Source: an uncultured Patescibacteria group bacterium
Lineage (GTDB): Bacteria; Patescibacteriota; Microgenomatia; UBA10105; UBA927
DNA: 44,084 nt
Direction: 5' to 3'
Assembly (NCBI GenBank): GCA_937921305.1
Contig: CAKZSU010000006.1
Coordinates: 134,646 to 178,729, forward strand
The notes beneath the pieces were generated by a model. It was not told the origin of the DNA. It saw only the letters and a list, made by a program, of their open reading frames with translations, and searched no databases. The position numbers were made by a program, and so were the translations under genes. Below, piece after piece: positions 8,645 through 18,422 of this stretch; position 1 is the first letter of the stretch; each line of letters opens with the position of its first letter.

Positions 8645-10480
8645 TTATCGAGAGAAGTCTCCTACTATAGGGCGAGCGACTCGTTCAAGATCGTGAGGAT
8701 TCATCGCTATGGTTTTATCATGACGCCCCGGATTAAAGTAAATTCGTTCATTGTCTTTTATATGATCATCCATATAAAGAGGAATTGAAAACATGTGACC
8801 AAATGGAGGCACCGCTCCAATTTCAACGCCTGTCACGCGTTTTACTTCGTCTGGAGTTGCCATACGAAGATCTCGAATACCATACAGCGACTTAAGTCGC
8901 CTTATATCTATTTTTTTATCTCCCGACACCACCACCATAATCGGTTTTCCATCCGCATACATAAGAATCGCTTTGGCTCCTGTGGAGACAGGAACGCCGC
9001 GAACCTTCGCGGCTTCTTCCGATGTTTTCACTGGTTCATGATCAGAAACTGTGAAAGAAACAGCATGCTTTTTTAATTCATCGACAATCTGTTCAAAGAT
9101 CGATGCTGTCTTTTTTACAATCGCAATCCCTAATTCATCCAATTGTTCTTGATCAACCTCGTTTGGCGCGTCCATGACGCTAGTCATTCCTCCGGATGTC
9201 TGAGGAAACGCGACAACCTCTCGAAGGTACGGCTCGCCAGTAATTGTCATAAGAAGCCTCTCGATTCCATGAGCAAGCCCGCCATGCGGCGGAACGCCAT
9301 AAGAAAACGCTTCAAGCATATGTCCAAACTGCTTATATATTCGACCTTTGTCATATCCCATAATCTCAAACACCGCTTGCAACACTTCTGGTTCATGACT
9401 TCGAATGCTTCCCCCGCCAACTTCGTACCCGTTGCACACAAGATCATACTGCGATGTCAAAATATCCCCAATTCGCTCTTTGTTAAGAAGCCACGATTTA
9501 TGTTCTTCCTTTGGCATGGAAAATGGATTGTGCGTAAATGTCCAACCGCCTTCATTTGTTTTTTCAAAAAATGGAAAATCAATTACCCACGCAAAGGCAA
9601 GAATATTCTGTTTCTTTTCCTCCTCTGTCCGAAGATCGAATTTATCCGCGCCAAATTTTTCTATCGCCTCTTGATAAGTAAATATAGGAAATGGCTTTTG
9701 TTTTATGGTGTATCCAAGCGATTCAATGACGTACGTTATCATATTCTCGTCCATTGCCATGACATCTTCTCGAGTTACAAAACTCATTTCCAAATCAATC
9801 TGCGTATGCTCAAACCCTCGATCAGCCCGCAAATCTTCATCTCGAAGACATCGAGCGATTTGAAAATACCGTTCAAACCCAGCAACCATAAGCAATTGTT
9901 TATATTGTTGCGGAGACTGGGGAAGCGCGTAAAATGTTCCGGGGTGAAGACGCGACGGGACAAGAAAATCTCTCGATCCTTCTGGCGTTGATTTTGTCAA
10001 CATTGGCGTTTCTATTTCAACAAAATCGTGACGGAATAAGTATTGTCGCACAGCGTCAACAAACCGAGATCGAAGTCGAATATTTCGTTGCAACCGCTCC
10101 CGTCGCAAATCAAGATAGCGATATTTTAATCGAACTTCTTCAGAAATATTATAACCATCCGTATGAATAGGAAGCGGTAATTCTTTTGCATGGGAAAGAA
10201 TCGTAAGAGTCTTTATTTCAACTTCGACCATTCCTGTGGAAAGATGTGGATTAATCATATGGTTGGGACGTTTTCGAACAATACCTTCTACAGAAATAAC
10301 ATCTTCCGGGGAAACTTTTGAAAAAGACCTGTCTCCAACCAATTGAACAATCCCTGATCTGTCGCGAAGGTCGATGAATACGACACCTCCATGTCTTCGC
10401 ACTGAATTCACCCATCCTTGAAGCAATACGGGCTTCTCTATACGGGCCATTGTCTGTTTAGACAGATTACGATTTTGCAT
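8645..10480 (-). CDS. aspS: aspartyl-tRNA synthetase with a C-terminal YbaK/ProX-type editing domain
   Basis: OB fold GWVNSVRRHGGVVFIDLRDRSGIVQLV; class II motifs; GLAHGIERLLMTITG; residues after QLDELGIAIVKK (approx. 8645-9109) form TASIFEQIVDEL...EPVKTSEEAAKVRGVPVSTGAKAILM...EIGAVPPFGH. ORF track start 10525; MQNRNL start at 10480 lies behind TTGTCA-17-TAAAAT. Confidence 0.94.
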   Translation of the reverse strand: MQNRNLSKQTMARIEKPVLLQGWVNSVRRHGGVVFIDLRDRSGIVQLVGDRSFSKVSPEDVISVEGIVRKRPNHMINPHLSTGMVEVEIKTLTILSHAKELPLPIHTDGYNISEEVRLKYRYLDLRRERLQRNIRLRSRFVDAVRQYLFRHDFVEIETPMLTKSTPEGSRDFLVPSRLHPGTFYALPQSPQQYKQLLMVAGFERYFQIARCLRDEDLRADRGFEHTQIDLEMSFVTREDVMAMDENMITYVIESLGYTIKQKPFPIFTYQEAIEKFGADKFDLRTEEEKKQNILAFAWVIDFPFFEKTNEGGWTFTHNPFSMPKEEHKSWLLNKERIGDILTSQYDLVCNGYEVGGGSIRSHEPEVLQAVFEIMGYDKGRIYKQFGHMLEAFSYGVPPHGGLAHGIERLLMTITGEPYLREVVAFPQTSGGMTSVMDAPNEVDQEQLDELGIAIVKKTASIFEQIVDELKKHAVSFTVSDHEPVKTSEEAAKVRGVPVSTGAKAILMYADGKPIMVVVSGDKKIDIRRLKSLYGIRDLRMATPDEVKRVTGVEIGAVPPFGHMFSIPLYMDDHIKDNERIYFNPGRHDKTIAMNPHDLERVARPIVGDFSR

Positions 10481-10600
10481 ACTCTGGATACGTAGAATTT
10501 TAAATAAAAATGTATATATTGACAAGAATTATTTTTTTTCTTAAAATTTATCAGATTAATTTTTTATTCCTTGATACCTTAATAAATAATAAATCACAAT

Positions 10601-10867
10601 ATGAAAAAAGAACATCGAGAACATCTAGGAGGTAGAGTATCAGAAGAAAAAAGAAAACTATTAGCCAGATATGCCGAGGCTATTAAAACATATTTAATTG
10701 CACTTAATAAATTAGGTGTTGATCCAGAGAGTTTATGCAAATTAGCTGAGCTTCAATTTAAGATGTTACAAGAAAAAACACCAAGAAGAGATATAGAAGC
10801 TTTCTTGGAATCAGCAGCAGCAGCAGAAGAAGCAGCAGCAAAAGCAAAAAATAAGACTACTAGCTGA
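10601..10867 (+). CDS. small hypothetical protein with Ala/Glu/Lys-rich C-terminus
   Basis: 88-aa ORF in AT-rich DNA, charged helical composition; no recognised family. Confidence 0.5.
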   Translation: MKKEHREHLGGRVSEEKRKLLARYAEAIKTYLIALNKLGVDPESLCKLAELQFKMLQEKTPRRDIEAFLESAAAAEEAAAKAKNKTTS

Positions 10868-10913
10868 ATTAAAAAATAAAATAAAAAAGCAATAAGAAAT
10901 TAAAAAACTGAAA

Positions 10914-12578
10914 CTAAATCATATCCTTCACCTTTACTTCTAAAGAAGTAGAATTCTCCCATTCTGTTTCTTCAATACTATATGCGATACTCCGAATACT
11001 TTCCTGAATACCTGGCGCTCTAATTTGCTTACCCATCTCAAACCAAATCGCATTCAATGGTCGATCACTTTTGTCATGAGAAATTTTAAATTTAAGATGT
11101 TTTCCATCTGCTCCAACCTGTTTCATATCACGCACATGAACATTTCGAGAACAAAAGATCGGAGAAGGATTTCCCACCCCAAATGGCGCTAATTGCTGAA
11201 TTGCCTGATAGAGTTCTTTTGTCACATACCGCATTGGAAGCTCCATATCAATCGCAAGCGAAGGAATGCAAAGTTCGTCAGACAGAAATCTTTGAACGTA
11301 TTCCTCAAAAAATTCTTGAAATGCCGATATCTTGCTTGTTTCTATGCTAAAACCCGCCGCCATTGGATGCCCGCCGAGTTCAAGGAATAATGATCGAGCC
11401 TCGCGAAGCCCCTCAATAATATTAAAGCCGGGGATCGACCTCGCGCTTGCTTTGGAAACAGTCTCTCCTTTTGCTATAACAATTGATGGACGATAAAATG
11501 TCTCTACCAGCTTCCCCGCCGCCAACCCAATAATCCCCGGATTGTATTTCTCATCAGCAAGAATTAACACTTTTTTATCTTCATTCATTGAACGAACTTT
11601 ATCTACCGCGTCATTTGTCGTCTCAAGCGTCATATCTTGCCGCTCCTTGTTTATCGTCCCCAATCGCTTTGCCAATTCATGAGATCTTCGCTTGTCTTTT
11701 GTGCATAGCAATCGAAGGGCGTCCATCGCGTGATCAAGTCGTCCAAGCGCGTTTAATCGAGGAGCAATTATGTACGAAATATGATAAGGCCCAATATCTG
11801 CAGTATGTATTCCTGATTCAACAAGCATTGCTTGTATACCTGGACGACTACTTTTTGCAATTAATGGTAATCCATGAACAACGAATGATCGATTTATATC
11901 AATAAGAGGCAATAGATCTGCAACAATCCCGAGAGACGCAAGCGTTAAAAAATCATTCATAACAAAACGAAACGATGTGTCATCAAGAGTATCAGACAAT
12001 AAATGCTTCGCAACAAACCAAGCAACGCCAGCTCCCGATGTTTTTGTTGTATGAATAATTGTTGTATCTGGGAGATCTTCTGGTTTTGCGTGATGATCTG
12101 TGATCAGAACATCAATTCCCAATGACGCGGCGTACTCGACTTTTTCTTTTGCTGTTATCCCGTGGTCAACTGTTACAATCAGATCGACATCATACAACCG
12201 TTTTATCGCATCAATCCCTATGTGAGATAAGCCATACCCTTCTTCAACTCTGTGCGGAATATATGGCATAACCTTTCCGCCAAGGTTATGGATCGCTTCC
12301 CACATGATCGCTCCAGCGGTTACTCCGTCTGCGTCATAATCTGCGTACACAACGATTGATTCTTTTTTTTGTATCGCGACTTTTATTCGTTTCACACCTT
12401 CTAATAATTGTGAATTGTCAATGCCAAAATCACTGGAGGAAAAATCAAGAGGATGCATCGGAGAAAGGAACGCGTCTTTATTAAAGACTCCTCTATTTCG
12501 AAGAAGAATATCAATAATCATTTCAGGGTCATATCGTTCCAACGGTTCTTTATACGCAATATCCCATCGCTTCTTCAT
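10914..12578 (-). CDS. recJ: single-stranded-DNA-specific exonuclease RecJ
   Basis: VVYADYDADGVTAGAI, VDHGITAKEKVEYAASLGIDVLITDHH, GGHPMAAGFS. Confidence 0.95.
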   Translation of the reverse strand: MKKRWDIAYKEPLERYDPEMIIDILLRNRGVFNKDAFLSPMHPLDFSSSDFGIDNSQLLEGVKRIKVAIQKKESIVVYADYDADGVTAGAIMWEAIHNLGGKVMPYIPHRVEEGYGLSHIGIDAIKRLYDVDLIVTVDHGITAKEKVEYAASLGIDVLITDHHAKPEDLPDTTIIHTTKTSGAGVAWFVAKHLLSDTLDDTSFRFVMNDFLTLASLGIVADLLPLIDINRSFVVHGLPLIAKSSRPGIQAMLVESGIHTADIGPYHISYIIAPRLNALGRLDHAMDALRLLCTKDKRRSHELAKRLGTINKERQDMTLETTNDAVDKVRSMNEDKKVLILADEKYNPGIIGLAAGKLVETFYRPSIVIAKGETVSKASARSIPGFNIIEGLREARSLFLELGGHPMAAGFSIETSKISAFQEFFEEYVQRFLSDELCIPSLAIDMELPMRYVTKELYQAIQQLAPFGVGNPSPIFCSRNVHVRDMKQVGADGKHLKFKISHDKSDRPLNAIWFEMGKQIRAPGIQESIRSIAYSIEETEWENSTSLEVKVKDMI

Positions 12579-12605
12579 AGATTTATACAGTGTATAATAC
12601 CAACC

Positions 12606-13994
12606 ATGAGAACACTGCCTCAAGAGGTTCAAACTGTTCTTTCCACATTAAAAAACTCTGGATTCGACGCATATGTCGTCGGAGGATCTGTTAGAGATCT
12701 TTTGATGGGAAAAGAAACAAAAGGCTGGGACTTTACAACCAACGCAACGCCAGAACAAATTCTCTCTCTTTTCCCGGATAGTTTTTATGATAATTGCTTC
12801 GGCACTGTCGGTGTAAAAATTTACGAAGATCAAGAAAAAACGCATATAAAAGACATTTTTGAAATCACAACATTTCGAAGCGAACGTGGATACACGGATA
12901 ACCGACACCCAGATATCATCCACTGGGGGACACACATTGAAGACGATCTTGCTCGACGAGACTTCACGATTAACGCCATTGCGTATAATGGGGCAACATT
13001 CATCGATCCCTATGGAGGAAGAAAAGATATAGAAAAGAAAGTTATTCGCGCTGTAGGAAACCCAATCGATCGTTTTTCTGAAGATGCCCTCCGGATCATG
13101 CGTGCAGTTCGAATCGCCACGCAATTAGGTTTTTTTATAGAAGAACACACATTGGAAGCAATTCGCTCATCTGTTCATCTTCTTCAGAATATCTCCGCAG
13201 AACGTATTCGAGACGAATTGATGAAAATTCTCGCAAGCAATTATCCAGCTGATGGAACCCTCTTATTAAAAAATACTGGCATTCTTCAGATCATCATTCC
13301 AGAACTCCATGACGCATTTTCTGTCCCGCAGAAGAGTCCAAAAAGGCACCACATCTACGATGTTGGGACACACTCTGTGGAAGCATTGCGACACGCGCCG
13401 ACGACAGATCCAATTGTTCGTCTTGCGACACTTCTTCATGACATTGGAAAACCAAAAACATTTCACAAAGATAAATCAGGACTCATTACCTTTTATAATC
13501 ACGAAGTGATTGGAGCAAAGATTGCGAAAGATATCTGCCATCGTCTTCGATTGTCTAAAAAACAAACAGACACCGTTGTTACGCTTGTCCGATGGCATCA
13601 ATTTTCCGTTGACCCAAATCAAACCGATTCTGCGATACGACGATTTATTCGACGATGCGGGAAAGAGAACCTTGAGTATATGCTTGCGCTTCGCATCGGC
13701 GATCGGCTAGGAGGAGGAGCGCAGGAAACATCATGGCGTCTTGAACTATTCAAAAAACGACTTGAAGATGTTCAAAAACAACCATTTTCGATCAAAGACT
13801 TACAGGTGAATGGTCACGATGTGATGCGGATATTCAATATCGATCCGGGACCGACGGTAGGAAAAACACTGGAAACTCTATTTTCAGAAGTTGAACAAGG
13901 AATCCTTCCAAATGAACGAGAAGCGCTTCTCAAGAGAATACAGGAGCTTGCCTTATCTACTTCTTTGCTCGTTTCTTCAACAACAAAAACATAG
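12606..13994 (+). CDS. cca: CCA tRNA nucleotidyltransferase / poly(A) polymerase family with HD domain
   Basis: AYVVGGSVRDLLMGKETKGWDFTTNATPEQ, RRDFTINAIAYN, RFSEDALRIMRAVR, LLHDIGKPKTF. Confidence 0.93.
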   Translation: MRTLPQEVQTVLSTLKNSGFDAYVVGGSVRDLLMGKETKGWDFTTNATPEQILSLFPDSFYDNCFGTVGVKIYEDQEKTHIKDIFEITTFRSERGYTDNRHPDIIHWGTHIEDDLARRDFTINAIAYNGATFIDPYGGRKDIEKKVIRAVGNPIDRFSEDALRIMRAVRIATQLGFFIEEHTLEAIRSSVHLLQNISAERIRDELMKILASNYPADGTLLLKNTGILQIIIPELHDAFSVPQKSPKRHHIYDVGTHSVEALRHAPTTDPIVRLATLLHDIGKPKTFHKDKSGLITFYNHEVIGAKIAKDICHRLRLSKKQTDTVVTLVRWHQFSVDPNQTDSAIRRFIRRCGKENLEYMLALRIGDRLGGGAQETSWRLELFKKRLEDVQKQPFSIKDLQVNGHDVMRIFNIDPGPTVGKTLETLFSEVEQGILPNEREALLKRIQELALSTSLLVSSTTKT

Positions 13995-14820
13995 GAACAG
14001 CGACAAATGGCGACGAGTATGTTCCCGAAATCGTCCCAATGAGAAGCGCGACAGCAAACCATCGGATTGTTTCACCGCCAAGCAAGACAAGCGTGGTCAA
14101 CATAATGATAATCGTTACGGAATTCGCAAGAGATCGAGCCATTGTCTGCGTTACAGCGATATCAGCGATATCGTCTATCGTTTCATGCGATCCTCGCTTC
14201 GTCATCTCTCGAATCCTATCAAACACAACAATCGTATCATGAACCGAAAAACTCATTGTTGTTAATAACGCTGTAATGAATAATGTATCGACTTCAACAC
14301 TGCGCATTACCCCTAAAAGGGAAAATATCCCAAGTGTCACCAATAAATCATGAAGCAACGCGATAATCGCCGAAACACCGTAGAGCACATTCTTGAACGC
14401 ATACGCGACATACAAAAGAATACACACCACCGCGAAAACAGCAGCGATAAGCGCCTTCATAAGAAGCTCTCTTCCTAGAATCGGTCCAACCGTTTCATCC
14501 CGTAACAATTCAACAGATCCTCCTGATGTTTGCCGAAGATTATCCAATAACTCTTGAACTTTTTGACCTCCTTCTGGCTTCGCTCGAATGATAAATGTTT
14601 CAGCAGATTGTTGAATGCTTACCAACGGAAATGATACTGTTTGAGCAGACGATTCTATAGAATTTTTTGTTCCTGAAGAAAAAGAAATCTCTATAAGAGT
14701 TCCTCCGGTAAAATCGATTGACGGTCGCAATCCAAAGATGAGCAAAGAAATAACTCCTGGAATAATAACAAACGAGGAGATTAAAAAGCACATCTTGTGA
14801 AACTTGCTAAATCGTATCAT
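13957..14820 (-). CDS. secF: protein translocase subunit SecF
   Basis: SIDFTGGTLIEI, multi-TM SecF signature (SFSVHDTIVVFDRIRE); overlaps secD by 4 bp. Confidence 0.95.
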   Translation of the reverse strand: MIRFSKFHKMCFLISSFVIIPGVISLLIFGLRPSIDFTGGTLIEISFSSGTKNSIESSAQTVSFPLVSIQQSAETFIIRAKPEGGQKVQELLDNLRQTSGGSVELLRDETVGPILGRELLMKALIAAVFAVVCILLYVAYAFKNVLYGVSAIIALLHDLLVTLGIFSLLGVMRSVEVDTLFITALLTTMSFSVHDTIVVFDRIREMTKRGSHETIDDIADIAVTQTMARSLANSVTIIIMLTTLVLLGGETIRWFAVALLIGTISGTYSSPFVAVPMFLLLKKRAKK

Positions 14821-16217
14821 GAACGCTCCCTATATAACACGCGAAGGAATGTTCGCGTTACCACAATGCCAGTAAACAAGCTCACAATCACTCCCAACAA
14901 TAACGTAACCGCAAACCCTCGAACCATTCCCGATGTTGGAAAAAACGTCCAGTCAAACGGATTAAACAAGATCAAACAGGTAATGATCGTCGTTACATTC
15001 GCGTCTCGAATGCTATCCCATGCTTTGCCAAACGCATGCTCCAAGGCGATATGCCATGGCTTTCCCTTAAACTTTTCTTCTTTATATCGCTCAAAAATAA
15101 GAATATTGCTATCAACCGCCATACCCATCGAGAGTATAAATCCAGCAATACCAGGGAGCGTAAGTGTGATAGGAATTGCTCGATACAACGAGAAGGTAAT
15201 AAGACCATAGATTGCAAAACCCAAAACAGAAAATATTCCCAACCGTCCATACAACGCGATCATAAATCCAGAAACAAATACCAAGCCAATAATTCCCGCT
15301 CTCATGCTTTTTTCAACAGACTCCTTACCCAAACTTGCCTCAACCGCACGCTTTTCTATGACATCAATTGGAATAGGAAGCGCTCCTGCGTTTAACTGCG
15401 TAACTAAAAACTTTGCCTGATCTGTCGTAAATCCGCCTTGAATCACCGCTTCCCCGTTTGTGATCTCTTGATTGACTACCGGATTAGAAATAAGCATGCC
15501 GTCAAGAAAAATAGGAAGCGTTTTGCCAATAAGGCGTTTCGTCAGCTCCGCGAATTTTTTTCCTCCTTCTTCGGTAAATTGAACAGCAACAATAGGTTCG
15601 CCATTCTGCTGGCTATACTGAAGAAATGATCGCTTAAGATCTTTTCCTGTGAGACCAGTGGGTTTCGTGCCAAGAAAAAACGCGCTGGGAGAAGCAACCA
15701 TGGTAAGCTGAGCGTACGCGCTATCCGTTGCTAATCGTTCATCGATAAATTCGCGAAACTCAAGTTGCGATGTTTGCCCAATCACCGCCAACGCCTGCTC
15801 TGTTTCAGTAATTCCCGGCAGTTCCACGATAATTCGATACGAATTATTTGCGACAGAGGTTTGCACCAATGGTTCTGTCACGCCAAGAAAATTTACGCGT
15901 CGTTCTATGACGCTTTTTGCAGATTCAAGCGCGTTTTGCCGATCCGATGGATCAATGCCATTCATATTTGCCTCAAGCGTTACATGCGTTCCCCCAGCAA
16001 GATCAAGACCCAACTGTGTCTTAAATGTTCTTTGAATACGTATTCCCAAAAAATTAATATCTATGGATAAGGGGTTTATAATTCGATCGATTTTGATCGG
16101 TCCGATTGATACATTCAGTGGATATCCCTCGGGTAATACTAAAGGAATTACGACGACGATCAAAAGAAGAATTGCGAAAAAAACCCGAACGGATTGAAGG
16201 CGGATGTGATGATTCAT
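14817..16217 (-). CDS. secD: protein translocase subunit SecD
   Basis: LGLDLAGGTHVTLEANM, AVDSNILIFERYKEE. Confidence 0.96.
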   Translation of the reverse strand: MNHHIRLQSVRVFFAILLLIVVVIPLVLPEGYPLNVSIGPIKIDRIINPLSIDINFLGIRIQRTFKTQLGLDLAGGTHVTLEANMNGIDPSDRQNALESAKSVIERRVNFLGVTEPLVQTSVANNSYRIIVELPGITETEQALAVIGQTSQLEFREFIDERLATDSAYAQLTMVASPSAFFLGTKPTGLTGKDLKRSFLQYSQQNGEPIVAVQFTEEGGKKFAELTKRLIGKTLPIFLDGMLISNPVVNQEITNGEAVIQGGFTTDQAKFLVTQLNAGALPIPIDVIEKRAVEASLGKESVEKSMRAGIIGLVFVSGFMIALYGRLGIFSVLGFAIYGLITFSLYRAIPITLTLPGIAGFILSMGMAVDSNILIFERYKEEKFKGKPWHIALEHAFGKAWDSIRDANVTTIITCLILFNPFDWTFFPTSGMVRGFAVTLLLGVIVSLFTGIVVTRTFLRVLYRERS

Positions 16218-16224
16218 ATGGAGA

Positions 16225-16803
16225 TTAGCTTAATAAATCTTCTTCATCGCCAATAATCATGACTTTTGATCCAGACAAAATAGAAAGAACAAATGGATCT
16301 CTTCTGCTCTTTCTGAATTCGAATTCTTCTTCTGTCATCACCGTATAACCAACCTCAACGTGTCTTCGTGCTTCCTCGCCTTTAATCAATAACGCGAGCT
16401 CTGGAAGGACAATCGTCCCAACCATAAGAAGATCGACATCCGTGTTGCTTTTCTTGGGAAGTCCTTTCAAATATCTTCCAGAGATCATCGCATATTTAAC
16501 TTTTCCAAGTTTGTTTTTTTGACGGAGGATGTCCCCTCCAAGTCCCGCTGTTTTTCCGATGAGATACAACAATTCTGTGTATAACGGATATTCTTTACGA
16601 AATTGATAGACCAGTCGATTTCCTCGTTGCTCTTTTGAAAACATTCCACACTTTTCCATGTGGGCAAGCTCTCTGCGAACCGCGTTGATTTCTTCTTCCG
16701 TTTGTCTCACAATCTCTCGCACATGAAACATGTCATGAGGATTAAGAAGAAATAATTCTAAAATTTTTATTCGAACTCGAGAAAAAATAATGTCGTCTAA
16801 CAT
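16225..16803 (-). CDS. winged-HTH protein with a C-terminal nucleotidyltransferase-like domain
   Basis: N-terminal wHTH pattern (RVRIKILELFLLNPHDMFHVREIVRQTEEEINAVRRELAHMEKCGMF); ISGRYLKGLPKKSNTDVDLLMVG resembles an MNT-type NTase motif. Confidence 0.7.
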   Translation of the reverse strand: MLDDIIFSRVRIKILELFLLNPHDMFHVREIVRQTEEEINAVRRELAHMEKCGMFSKEQRGNRLVYQFRKEYPLYTELLYLIGKTAGLGGDILRQKNKLGKVKYAMISGRYLKGLPKKSNTDVDLLMVGTIVLPELALLIKGEEARRHVEVGYTVMTEEEFEFRKSRRDPFVLSILSGSKVMIIGDEEDLLS

Positions 16804-16841
16804 ACAAGATCATTGAAGGCAGAGGCAGCATTTTAATATCA

Positions 16842-18053
16842 TTAATATACAACTTCTGTGCCAATTGGAAGCATATCTATCCATAGTTGACCTCGCGTAA
16901 ATTCTATCTCTTTTCCTTTCGCATCAACAAATCGCGTTCTTGCGTTTCTGTTTGGTTTTGACCATACTCCTTTTATCGTTTTTCCGTCCTGGAAAATTAG
17001 AGCATCTCCTTTTCCAATATTTTCATACAACACATGGGCATGTTGATCCACTGACGGAGTATACTTTGCAAATTGCAAAATGACAACTTTTGGAGACAAC
17101 TGTTCATCAACTTCCAAATCTTTATGGGGAACACCTCCGGTAAATCGTTTATAACTATTTGTCTGTCTATCATATTCCCATCGAACGCCATATTTTTCAG
17201 CCATAGAAGCCCACGCGGAGTAAGTGATTACCTGCGATTCGCCTCGAGAGGCTTCTTTTAGACCATCTTTAAATTTCCACGAAACAAAATCTTTGTCCCA
17301 CGGAACGCCTTTCTCATCAACATTCGTCCATTTTCGCATTTGAGCGGCAAACTTCCACAGTCCTTCTGTTTCGCATACCATGGTATGCTCCCATGCCACA
17401 GGACGACCTAATCGCTCAGTGTTTCGATAACATACAGAGTACCGTGAACCGTCAACATCTTGTTGTTTGTATGGAAGACCAAATTGATCTAAATCTTTAA
17501 TCTTCCATTTGTCTATCGCGCAGAGCGCTTTCGCCCGTTCATCAACAGTGGGATCGTCGCATTTCCCAGCGCCGCCAACATGGTTATACAACGCGTCATA
17601 TTCAAGCACCCACGGAAGATAGTACATACGCGCGCTCCGCACGGGAGCAAGCATAAGATTTTGACCCGAAGCTCCGCAATAGAATATTCCTAAAAATCGT
17701 GTAATACCTCCCTCGGCAACAGCTTCATAGACCACATCCGCATGATACAATCCAGACTGTGGTCGAGATTCTTCGTGATTTTCTATCATCACAGCAAGCG
17801 GACGACGCTTGCTCCACGCTTCCTTTTCTTGTTTTGTGTAGAACATTCCGTTGATTGGACACTCCTCCGTTCGAGGAATAGATGGATCTATGACAAAATG
17901 TTTCTGCTTTGGACCGGGAGATGGAGATGACAACGTTGGCAATTCTGTCTGTTTCTGTTGAGGAAAGGCGCTAAACGCCGCATAGGAAAGACCAGTGGAA
18001 ATAAGATAAACGCTTATGCCGATAAACGTAAGTTTAAAGAAATTCCCATTCAT
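16842..18053 (-). CDS. DUF3048 (YerB-like) domain protein
   Basis: RPLAVMIENHEESRPQSGLYHADVVYEAVAEGGITRFLGIFYC...PVRSARMYYLPWVLEYDALYNHVGG. Confidence 0.88.
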   Translation of the reverse strand: MNGNFFKLTFIGISVYLISTGLSYAAFSAFPQQKQTELPTLSSPSPGPKQKHFVIDPSIPRTEECPINGMFYTKQEKEAWSKRRPLAVMIENHEESRPQSGLYHADVVYEAVAEGGITRFLGIFYCGASGQNLMLAPVRSARMYYLPWVLEYDALYNHVGGAGKCDDPTVDERAKALCAIDKWKIKDLDQFGLPYKQQDVDGSRYSVCYRNTERLGRPVAWEHTMVCETEGLWKFAAQMRKWTNVDEKGVPWDKDFVSWKFKDGLKEASRGESQVITYSAWASMAEKYGVRWEYDRQTNSYKRFTGGVPHKDLEVDEQLSPKVVILQFAKYTPSVDQHAHVLYENIGKGDALIFQDGKTIKGVWSKPNRNARTRFVDAKGKEIEFTRGQLWIDMLPIGTEVVY

Positions 18054-18124
18054 AGCAACGAGGACGATCAGTATTCATCTATGGTAAAGGACATTATTCT
18101 CTCTTGTCAATTATTGACAAAGGC

Positions 18125-18202
18125 GAAATATGTCTTTCTGAGAAGGAAAGATATTCTTCAAGCCTCTGCTAGATGTTGAAATGAACTCAGCATGACAAAA
18201 AG
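18125..18202. repeat. degenerate palindromic intergenic repeat, copy 1
   Basis: ...CTAGATGTTGAAATGAACTCAGCATGACA; reverse complement TGTCATGCTGAGTTCATTTCAACATCTAG resembles copies at 18249 and 38923. Confidence 0.5.
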
Positions 18203-18248
18203 AGAAAGTAATCTACTCTTCTAATCAACACTGTTTAATATCAAAATT

Positions 18249-18343
18249 ATCATACTGAATTTGTTTCAGAATCTTGAGACTACCAAGAAACAAGAAGCGG
18301 TTATTCCAATCTCTATAAGATACTGAAACAGGTTTACTATGAC
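18249..18343. repeat. palindromic intergenic repeat, copy 2, with ~27-bp imperfect inverted ends
   Basis: Left ATCATACTGAATTTGTTTCAGAATCTT (18249-18275) vs reverse complement of right arm GTCATAGTAAACCTGTTTCAGTATCTT (18317-18343). Confidence 0.65.
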
Positions 18344-18422
18344 AAAAATAATTTATAATTATCATATTTTATTGACATAGGGTGTCTTATCGTGATAGTC
18401 TTTTCACCACATCATTACTTCT

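Noticed and set aside
8645-9109. Possible separate YbaK gene downstream of aspS
   Set aside because: The frame is continuous with aspS with no stop between domains, so it was treated as a fusion.
9143-9991. 282-aa plus-strand ORF antisense to aspS
   Set aside because: The sequence has no recognisable domain and mirrors the aspS coding frame; typical shadow ORF.
12648-13124. 158-aa minus-strand ORF antisense to cca
   Set aside because: Opposite strand matches the CCA-adding enzyme motifs; this frame has none.
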